Of a stretch of 5,082 nt of DNA, positions 1 to 5,082 are shown piece after piece (the first letter of the stretch is position 1; each line of letters begins with the position of its first letter). The DNA is taken from the NCBI GenBank assembly GCA_028718265.1, contig JAQUMG010000141.1, forward strand, positions 1 to 5,082, given 5' to 3'. The notes under the pieces are model-generated. The model was not told where the DNA came from, ran no database searches, and saw nothing but the letters and a program-made list of their open reading frames with translations. Both the position numbers and the translations under genes were made by a program. The stretch is from Candidatus Omnitrophota bacterium. Lineage in GTDB: Bacteria; Omnitrophota; Koll11; JAHIPI01.

Positions 1-1091
1 CCACAATATATCGTTATAATATGGCAGATGACTTGATTTTGATAGGCGACGCTCTCGGTAATATCATAGATTATAGTTACGATTCGCTCGGAAGAAGACT
101 TACCATGAATGATCCGGATCTCGGTATCCGGCGCTATGAATATGACGCCTTAGGAAACCTTAAGAAGTGTACCGATGCAAAGAGCGAGGAGATATATTAT
201 GACTACGATGAATTAAGCAGGCCTATAAAAAAGAGCTATAAATCTTTACCGGGCGGAGAAATTATTTATACTTACGATGGCACAAATGTCACAAACGGCA
301 TCGGGAGAAGAACGGCCATGCAAGACATTTCCGGCTCAGCAAGCTGGTCCTACGATGTTATGGGCCGCGTGACTTCCGAAACTAAAATTATCGATGGAGA
401 AACTTATGGTGCGGGCTGGGCCTATGACGCTATGGGCAGAGTTACCTCCATTACTTATCCGAATGGCGAAGTAGTGAATTACACCTATAATACCGGCGGA
501 AACATAGATAATATACCCGGCTACGTCTCCGAAATACAATATAATGCCCTGGGGCATACGACAGACCTTAAATTCGGCAATAACCTGACGAGAACGCTTA
601 CTTATTACCCCGATAATAACAGGCTGATGAGCATAGTGACACCTTCTGTTCAGAGCTTATCCTATACCTACGATTTTAAAGGAAACGTTAAAAGCGTATC
701 CGATGTAATTAAATCTTATGTAAAGAACTATGATTATGACGATCTTGACAGAATGACGAGCGGTGATAATACAACATATGAATATAACTCGATAGGCAAC
801 ATAACGAAAGCCGGTAGCACCGCTTATGCTTATGACCCTGCGCACATTCACGCCCTCATGAACGACGGCGTAAATCAATATGCCTATGACGATAATGGCA
901 ATATGCTTAGCGGCACAGACCGGGTTATTTCCTATGACCCGGAAAACAGGCCTCTCAGCATAACTAAAGGCAGCGCTACGGTAGATTTTGTATATGACGG
1001 AGACGGAAATAGGGTTAAAAAAGTAGTACGCAATGGATCTCTGACAAAAACTACAATTTACATTGGTAATCTATACGAAAAGGAACAATAA
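1..1091 (+). CDS. RHS/YD-repeat protein, 3' part only; RHS core absent
   Basis: This is the C-terminal part of a YD-repeat (RHS-type) protein. Such proteins form beta-sheet shells and are usually exported or surface-associated, often carrying toxins. The reading frame starts at base 3 and has no stop back to the window edge. The six codons before the first ATG (base 21) encode TIYRYN, which completes a repeat with the following residues (YRYNMADDL, then DALGN). That ATG is therefore an internal methionine. About 15 degenerate YD units follow, for example YDSLGR, YDALGN, YDELSR, YDVMGR, YDAMGR, YDDNGN, YDPENR and YDGDGNR. No signal peptide, membrane segment or catalytic motif is visible in this part. 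The protein ends in YIGNLYEKEQ, the point where the family normally continues into the conserved core and a variable C-terminal tip. It may be a truncated remnant or a naturally core-less form. Family assignment is firm; function is unknown. Confidence 0.92.
   Translation, partial: TIYRYNMADDLILIGDALGNIIDYSYDSLGRRLTMNDPDLGIRRYEYDALGNLKKCTDAKSEEIYYDYDELSRPIKKSYKSLPGGEIIYTYDGTNVTNGIGRRTAMQDISGSASWSYDVMGRVTSETKIIDGETYGAGWAYDAMGRVTSITYPNGEVVNYTYNTGGNIDNIPGYVSEIQYNALGHTTDLKFGNNLTRTLTYYPDNNRLMSIVTPSVQSLSYTYDFKGNVKSVSDVIKSYVKNYDYDDLDRMTSGDNTTYEYNSIGNITKAGSTAYAYDPAHIHALMNDGVNQYAYDDNGNMLSGTDRVISYDPENRPLSITKGSATVDFVYDGDGNRVKKVVRNGSLTKTTIYIGNLYEKEQ
351..449 (+). repeat. Pair of closely related YD-repeat units inside the RHS gene
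   Basis: Bases 351-377 encode YDVMGRVTS and bases 423-449 encode YDAMGRVTS, 72 bp (24 codons) apart. By eye the two 27-base units differ at 7 positions, and only one difference changes the amino acid (GTT Val versus GCT Ala). They are the most similar adjacent units I can see; the other YD units are much more diverged. They look like products of an old internal duplication within the repeat domain. Confidence 0.7.
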
Positions 1092-1099
1092 ACCATCTG

Positions 1100-1134
1100 T
1101 TTCCCCTTACCCTTCTTTTCCTCTTTTCTCTCTT
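1100..1134 (+). other. Polypyrimidine tract with short mirror repeat
   Basis: In this 35-base stretch of the + strand the only purine is A1109. It lies between the RHS stop codon and the purB promoter. Inside it, TCTTTTC (1114-1120) and CTTTTCT (1123-1129) form a perfect mirror repeat around CT. No hairpin followed by a T run is present, so it is not an intrinsic terminator. Being C-rich and nearly G-free in the transcript, it could serve as a Rho loading region at the end of the RHS gene. That role is inference only. Confidence 0.5.
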
Positions 1135-1165
1135 GATGTAATTAGTAGAATTATGGTATTATAAT
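1133..1165 (+). promoter_or_regulatory. Putative sigma70-type promoter for the pur operon
   Basis: TTGATG (1133-1138) matches four of six bases of the -35 consensus. It lies 18 nt before TATTAT (1157-1162, five of six), which is preceded by TGG, an extended -10 arrangement. An overlapping perfect TATAAT sits at 1160-1165, but its spacing to the same -35 is 21 nt, which is long. Either choice puts the start of transcription near 1169-1172, giving a leader of under about 20 nt before purB. There is then no room for a purine riboswitch. I see no clear operator palindrome. Confidence 0.5.
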
Positions 1166-1176
1166 ATCTCCAAAAG

Positions 1177-1182
1177 AGAGGA
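1177..1182 (+). promoter_or_regulatory. Ribosome-binding site of purB
   Basis: AGAGGA lies 5 nt before the ATG at 1188. It supports that start, which also gives the normal N-terminus of the family (MISRYSLPRM). Confidence 0.7.
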
Positions 1183-1187
1183 ACACA

Positions 1188-2480
1188 ATGATATCCCGTT
1201 ATTCCCTTCCCAGAATGCGCGATGTGTGGAGCGAAGAAAACCGCTTCAAGAAAATGGCCGAGATAGAGCTTTTAGCCTCAGAGGCCATGGCCAAGTACGG
1301 AATCATACCTAAAAAGTCATATGCCAACATAAAACGCAATTTAAAGTTTGACGTCGACAGGATCAAGGATATTGAGAAAGAGACAAACCACGACGTAGTC
1401 GCTTTTCTTGTGAATCTTTCCGAAAATATCGGCGAAGACGCCAAATATCTGCATATGGGGCTCACGTCAAGCGATGTTTTGGACACGTCGCTGTCGGTGA
1501 TGATGGTTGAAGCGGCTGATATAATAATAGAGGACCTGAATAAACTCACTGCGATGCTCCGCCGCAAAGCGCGCAAGTACAAGTATACGCCGATGATAGG
1601 CCGCTCGCACGGCGTTCACGCCGAACCTATTACGTTCGGTTTAAAGATGGCGCTTTTTTATGATGAGACAAAGCGCAGCATAGACAGGATCAAAAGGGCC
1701 CGTGAAATAGTCAGAGTCGGCAAAATCTCCGGCGCCGTAGGCACTTATGCGAATGTGGATCCCAAGATAGAAGAATACGTCTCGAAAAAACTGGGCCTTA
1801 AAGCAGCCAATATATCCACTCAGATACTTCAGCGCGACAGGCACGCTGAATATATGACAGAAATAGCTTTGGTAGGATCATCTCTCGACAAGTTCGCAGT
1901 TGAATTAAGGGCGCTTCAGAAAACCGAGGTCAATGAAGTTGAAGAGTATTTTCTCTCGACGCAGAAGGGTTCATCCGCGATGCCGCACAAAAAGAACCCC
2001 ATAATGTGCGAAAGGATATCGGGCATGGCGAGGATTCTGAGGGGCAACGCAATCGCCGCAATGGAAGACATAGCATTGTGGCACGAACGCGACATATCAC
2101 ATTCTTCCGTTGAGCGGATCATATTGCCGGACTCGACGATACTTCTGGATTATATGCTCAATAAATTCATAAGCATAATCCAGGATCTTGTAGTGCACCC
2201 TTCGAGGATGATGGAAAATATGGAGCTTTCAAAGGGAATAATATTTTCCCAGAGAGTGCTGCTCGAGCTTATAAACAAAGGCCTTACGCGCCTTGAGGCG
2301 TATGACATAGTCCAGAAAAGCGCCATGGAGGCCCGTGGCACGGGAGAGAATTTCAGAGACGTTCTTCTGCGGAACCAGCAGTTGACGGAATTTCTAACCG
2401 CCGAAGAAATCGAAAAGTGTTTTGATCTAAAGTATCATCTAAAACATATTGACAAGATCTTCAGTAAAGTAGGCATATAA
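1188..2480 (+). CDS. purB: Adenylosuccinate lyase
   Basis: PurB is a cytoplasmic, homotetrameric member of the fumarase/aspartase superfamily. It splits SAICAR to AICAR plus fumarate, and adenylosuccinate to AMP plus fumarate. The superfamily signature GSSAMPHKKNP is at residues 261-271 and contains the catalytic serine on the mobile loop. The other conserved segments are present: GLTSSDVLDT (91-100), GRSHGVHAEP (138-147) and LWHERDISHSSVER (297-310). His68, His89 and His141 fall at the positions of the B. subtilis active-site histidines. At 430 aa the protein is full length for the short B. subtilis-type form. No key residue is missing. The start is supported by an AGAGGA site 5 nt upstream and by the family-typical N-terminus. 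It is the first gene of the operon, directly behind the putative promoter, with purC 15 nt downstream. Confidence 0.98.
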   Translation: MISRYSLPRMRDVWSEENRFKKMAEIELLASEAMAKYGIIPKKSYANIKRNLKFDVDRIKDIEKETNHDVVAFLVNLSENIGEDAKYLHMGLTSSDVLDTSLSVMMVEAADIIIEDLNKLTAMLRRKARKYKYTPMIGRSHGVHAEPITFGLKMALFYDETKRSIDRIKRAREIVRVGKISGAVGTYANVDPKIEEYVSKKLGLKAANISTQILQRDRHAEYMTEIALVGSSLDKFAVELRALQKTEVNEVEEYFLSTQKGSSAMPHKKNPIMCERISGMARILRGNAIAAMEDIALWHERDISHSSVERIILPDSTILLDYMLNKFISIIQDLVVHPSRMMENMELSKGIIFSQRVLLELINKGLTRLEAYDIVQKSAMEARGTGENFRDVLLRNQQLTEFLTAEEIEKCFDLKYHLKHIDKIFSKVGI

Positions 2481-2485
2481 AAAAC

Positions 2486-2491
2486 AGAGGA
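2486..2491 (+). promoter_or_regulatory. Ribosome-binding site of purC
   Basis: AGAGGA lies in the 15-nt gap between purB and purC, 4 nt before the ATG at 2496. It is the same hexamer that precedes purB and supports independent initiation of purC. Confidence 0.65.
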
Positions 2492-2495
2492 TCAC

Positions 2496-3200
2496 ATGAA
2501 AAAACTCAAACAGTTATACGAAGGAAAAGCGAAAAAGATATACGAAACAGACGATAAAGATCTTTACATCCAGGAGTTCAAGGACGACGCTACCGCTTTT
2601 GACGCTACCAAAAGAGGCACGATTATCGGCAAGGGCGTTGTTAATAACAAAATCTCTGCGCGGTTATTCGAACTACTGGAGAAAAAAGGCGTAAAGACGC
2701 ATTTCGTAAAACTACTAAGCGACAGAGAAATGCTGGTAAAGCGCCTTGAAATAGTGCCGGTCGAAGTTACCATAAGAAACATCGTAGCCGGCGGTATGGC
2801 GAAGATGCTGGGCCTTGAAGAGGGCATAAGGCTGAAGGAACCGGTTCTTGAATATCATTATAAAAAAGACGCGCTGCATGACCCGCTTTTCAACGAATAT
2901 CACATCAGGGCGCTGGGGATAGCTACCGATAAGGAACTGAAAAAGATAGACGAATATTCGTTCAAGATAAACGGCGAACTCAGGAAGTTCTTCGCGGCAA
3001 AAGACCTCGAGCTGGTCGATTTTAAACTGGAATTCGGCAGGCATAAGGGCGAGATACTTCTCGGCGACGAAATATCGCCCGACACGTGCCGGCTCTGGGA
3101 CATGAAGACGCAGAAGAAGATGGACAAAGACAGGTTCAGACGCGATCTTGGCGATGTGGAGGAGACGTACCAGGAAGTACTAAGAAGGGTCCAAAGTTAA
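2496..3200 (+). CDS. purC: SAICAR synthetase (phosphoribosylaminoimidazole-succinocarboxamide synthase)
   Basis: PurC couples CAIR and aspartate with ATP hydrolysis to make SAICAR, the substrate of PurB encoded just upstream. The N-terminal ATP-site segment LYEGKAKKIY (7-16) is present, followed by GVVNNKISARLFELL (47-61) and the signature region VPVEVTIRNIVAGG (87-100). The second signature, LVDFKLEFG (173-181), and GDEISPDTCRLWD (190-202) follow, and the C-terminus has MDKDRFRRDLG (209-219). At 234 aa it matches the single-domain bacterial enzyme (about 237 aa in E. coli). One oddity is that the usual AGS of signature 1 is AGG here: Gly100 (codon GGT, 2793-2795) aligns without gaps to Ser100 of E. 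coli PurC. Arg94 and Arg199 are kept. The stop is followed after one base by purM, so the two are probably translated together. Confidence 0.97.
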   Translation: MKKLKQLYEGKAKKIYETDDKDLYIQEFKDDATAFDATKRGTIIGKGVVNNKISARLFELLEKKGVKTHFVKLLSDREMLVKRLEIVPVEVTIRNIVAGGMAKMLGLEEGIRLKEPVLEYHYKKDALHDPLFNEYHIRALGIATDKELKKIDEYSFKINGELRKFFAAKDLELVDFKLEFGRHKGEILLGDEISPDTCRLWDMKTQKKMDKDRFRRDLGDVEETYQEVLRRVQS

Positions 3201-3201
3201 A

Positions 3202-4206
3202 ATGGCAAGATCGATTACGTATAAACGGGCAGGTGTTGATATAGATAAGGCGAATGCCCTTATAGCAGACTATAAAAAATGCGCGGCGTTTACCAGAACT
3301 AAAGGAGTGCTGGGTAATGTCGGGAGTTTCGGCGGATTCTTCAGGCCGGAGTTTAAAAAATTCAAAGATCCGGTACTCGTCTCTTCAACCGACGGCGTAG
3401 GCACGAAGTTAAAGATAGCATTTCTGGCGGATAAACACGACACGGTAGGCATAGACCTTGTGGCGATGAGTGTAAATGACATATTGTGCTCCGGAGCGAC
3501 AGGCATGTTTTTCCTGGATTACATCGCAACCGGCAAAGTCGAACCGCATGTTCTTAAGGATGTCGTCAGCGGAATCGCCGCAGGCTGCTGCGATGCCGGT
3601 TACGCATTGGTGGGTGGTGAGACAGCAGAGATGCCGGGCATATACAAAGAAGGCGAATATGATCTTGCCGGTTTCGGCGTCGGCATAATCGACAGAAAAG
3701 ACATTATAGACGGAAAGTCAATTAAAACAGGCGACATTGTATTGGGCCTTGAATCGACAGGGCTGCATTCGAACGGATATTCTCTGGTACGAAAAGTTTT
3801 TACCGAAAAAGAGCTGAAAAGATTTTCGGCGGAACTTTTGAAACCGACCCGGATTTATTGTAAGAGCGTTTTGGCTGCGAAGAAAGCCGTCCGGATAAAA
3901 GGCATCGCCAACATAACAGGCGGCGCGTTTTACGACAAGATACCCAGAATAATACCGGACGGCATGGCGATAGAGATATATAAAGATTCATGGCGGGTCC
4001 CCCGGATATTTTTACTTGTTCAGGAAAAAGGCAACATCGACTGTAAAGAGATGTACAGGACTTTCAACATGGGCATAGGCATGGTACTTGTTTTGGGGAA
4101 AAAAGATGCGGACAGGACAAAAAATATACTCCTTGATTCCGGCGTTAAATCGCACGTTATAGGAAAAGTCGTAAAGGGCAAGAGAGAAGTCGTAATAAGG
4201 AAATAA
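3202..4206 (+). CDS. purM: Phosphoribosylformylglycinamidine cyclo-ligase (AIR synthetase)
   Basis: PurM closes the ring of FGAM with ATP to give AIR, in the cytoplasm, usually as a dimer. Recognisable segments in order are YKRAGVDID (7-15), the N-terminal substrate region with STDGVGTKLK (62-71), GIDLVAMSVNDIL (83-95), FFLDYIATGK (103-112), GGETAEMPGIY (138-148), STGLHSNGYSLVRK (185-198), LLKPTRIY (212-219) and RTFNMGIGMV (286-295). At 334 aa it is slightly short against 345 aa in E. coli; part of the difference is a shorter linker between SLVRK and PTRIY. Residues 236-242 read ANITGGA where E. coli has AHLTGGG, so a highly conserved His and the third Gly are replaced. The ATG follows the purC stop after one base. 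The best purine-rich match upstream, AAGGG at 3185-3189, is 12 nt away, so initiation probably relies on coupling to purC. Confidence 0.97.
   Translation: MARSITYKRAGVDIDKANALIADYKKCAAFTRTKGVLGNVGSFGGFFRPEFKKFKDPVLVSSTDGVGTKLKIAFLADKHDTVGIDLVAMSVNDILCSGATGMFFLDYIATGKVEPHVLKDVVSGIAAGCCDAGYALVGGETAEMPGIYKEGEYDLAGFGVGIIDRKDIIDGKSIKTGDIVLGLESTGLHSNGYSLVRKVFTEKELKRFSAELLKPTRIYCKSVLAAKKAVRIKGIANITGGAFYDKIPRIIPDGMAIEIYKDSWRVPRIFLLVQEKGNIDCKEMYRTFNMGIGMVLVLGKKDADRTKNILLDSGVKSHVIGKVVKGKREVVIRK
4197..4201 (+). promoter_or_regulatory. Ribosome-binding site of purD, inside the end of purM
   Basis: AAGGA overlaps the last codons of purM and lies 7 nt before the ATG at 4209. It supports this start, only 2 nt after the purM stop. 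Confidence 0.65.
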
Positions 4207-4208
4207 TC

Positions 4209-5082
4209 ATGCGCATTCTAGTGATCGGTTCCGGCGGCAGGGAACACGCCATTTGCTGGAAAATAGCCCAGTCCGGGAAAGTGAAAAAAATTTATTGCGC
4301 GCCGGGTAACGGCGGCATAAGCAAAATAGCGGAAACAGCTGATATAAAAGCGGACGACATAAAGGCGTTATCTGATTTCGCAAAATCCCGCAGGATAGAT
4401 TTAACAATAGCAGGGCCGGAAGCGCCGCTTGCCGCAGGAATTGTCGATCTTTTCCAGAAAAAGGGTTTAAGGATATTCGGTCCGTCCAAACGCGGTGCAA
4501 TGCTCGAGGGAAGCAAGGTATTTGCCAAAAAGACAATGAAGCGGTTCGGTGTGCCCACGGCCGGTTTTAGCGTTTTTGACGATTTCAATGCCGCGAAAAA
4601 TTATGTGACAGGTAAAAAAACACCCATCGTAATAAAAGCAGACGGGCTGGCGCAGGGCAAGGGTGTTACAGTTGCCGAGACCACGGAAGAAGCGATAGCG
4701 GCATTAAAAAATTCGATGGTTGATAAAGTCTTCGGCTCAGCCGGCAAGCGCGTTGTAATAGAAGAATGTCTTAAGGGCGAAGAGGCGTCGATAATTGTTA
4801 TTTCCGACGGAGAAAATGTGGTGCCTATGGCTACCAGCCAGGACCACAAGAGAGTCTTTGATAATGACAAGGGCCCCAATACGGGCGGTATGGGTGCATA
4901 TTCGCCCGCACATTTAGTAAGCCGCGAGCTTGAGCATAAGATAATGAATGAGGTCATAATGCCGATGATAAAGGGCCTCGCCGAAGACGGTATTCCGTAT
5001 AAGGGGATACTGTACGCCGGTATAATGGTGACCGAAAACGGCCCGAAAGTACTGGAATTTAACGTAAGACTCGGAGACCCAG
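4209..5082 (+). CDS. purD: Phosphoribosylamine-glycine ligase (GAR synthetase), 3' end beyond the window
   Basis: PurD joins glycine to phosphoribosylamine with ATP, giving GAR. It is a monomeric ATP-grasp enzyme of the cytoplasm. The visible 291 residues start with the family N-terminus MRILVIGSGGREHA (1-14). They continue with PGNGG (32-36), GPEAPLAAGI (69-78), the ATP-grasp segment VIKADGLAQGKGV (141-153), the ATP-clamping EECLKGEEASI (185-195) and the substrate region DHKRVFDNDKGPNTGGMGAY (212-231). The last residues, FNVRLGDP, are the start of the GAR-synthetase signature, whose second residue may be Leu or Phe. The frame is open to the right edge with no stop. PurD proteins are usually about 420-430 aa, so roughly 130-140 residues are missing beyond the edge. 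Spacing of 2 nt from purM places it in the same operon. No frameshift or missing key residue is seen in the part present. Confidence 0.97.
   Translation, partial: MRILVIGSGGREHAICWKIAQSGKVKKIYCAPGNGGISKIAETADIKADDIKALSDFAKSRRIDLTIAGPEAPLAAGIVDLFQKKGLRIFGPSKRGAMLEGSKVFAKKTMKRFGVPTAGFSVFDDFNAAKNYVTGKKTPIVIKADGLAQGKGVTVAETTEEAIAALKNSMVDKVFGSAGKRVVIEECLKGEEASIIVISDGENVVPMATSQDHKRVFDNDKGPNTGGMGAYSPAHLVSRELEHKIMNEVIMPMIKGLAEDGIPYKGILYAGIMVTENGPKVLEFNVRLGDP

Noticed and set aside
336..878. Minus-strand frames opposite the YD-repeat gene
   Set aside because: They are antisense shadows of a strongly coding + frame, with no ribosome-binding sites and no recognisable protein features.
1092..1134. Intrinsic terminator after the RHS gene
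   Set aside because: The region is T-rich, but no GC-rich inverted repeat precedes the T runs.
1118..1183. A possible hairpin pairing 1118-1127 with 1174-1183 (ten pairs, one G-U) that would hide the purB ribosome-binding site
   Set aside because: Any purine-rich Shine-Dalgarno will pair with a pyrimidine tract by chance, and the loop would be 46 nt. The putative promoter also starts transcription downstream of the 5' arm, so the arm would be absent from the main transcript.
1199..3127. Minus-strand frames opposite purB and purC
   Set aside because: They lie entirely inside conserved enzyme genes and show low-complexity Ser/Leu/Ile-rich translations typical of antisense frames.
3476..3688. 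70-residue + strand frame inside purM
   Set aside because: It is an out-of-frame overlap with a clearly coding gene and has no family resemblance or ribosome-binding site.
4207..4957. Minus-strand frames of 98-118 residues opposite purD
   Set aside because: The + strand encodes PurD with all expected motifs through the edge; the antisense frames carry no recognisable motif.
1..5082. CRISPR arrays, tRNA or rRNA genes, insertion sequences, attachment sites
   Set aside because: I saw no regularly spaced identical repeats, no cloverleaf or rRNA-like stretches, no transposase motifs and no terminal inverted repeats on reading both strands.

Overview
The window holds the 3' end of an RHS/YD-repeat gene followed, on the same strand, by four purine-biosynthesis genes packed as an operon: purB, purC, purM and purD, the last cut by the window edge. 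It reads as bacterial chromosome. The genes are tightly spaced, purine-rich Shine-Dalgarno sequences precede purB, purC and purD, and ATA (Ile) and AGG (Arg) codons are frequent. Long YD-repeat proteins and this codon style are reminiscent of uncultured Gram-negative lineages such as Omnitrophota or deltaproteobacteria-like groups. That placement is only an impression; nothing here fixes a phylum.

Layout. Bases 1-1091 encode YD repeats in a frame already open at the left edge, so the true start lies upstream. The protein stops where the conserved RHS-associated core would normally begin. Bases 1092-1187 are a short intergenic region with a striking pyrimidine tract (1100-1134), a plausible sigma70-type promoter (1133-1165) and the purB ribosome-binding site. 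From 1188 to the right edge the purine genes follow with gaps of 15, 1 and 2 nt.

How the genes work together. PurD makes GAR (step 2 of IMP synthesis). PurM makes AIR (step 5). PurC joins aspartate to CAIR to give SAICAR. PurB splits SAICAR to AICAR and fumarate, and later splits adenylosuccinate to AMP. The remaining steps (purF, purN/T, purS/Q/L, purE/K, purH) are not in the window and must be encoded elsewhere or further downstream.

I found no new biological system. The points most worth checking are the abrupt end of the YD-repeat protein and departures from family signatures in PurC (Gly100 where E. coli has Ser100) and PurM (ANITGGA where E. coli has AHLTGGG).
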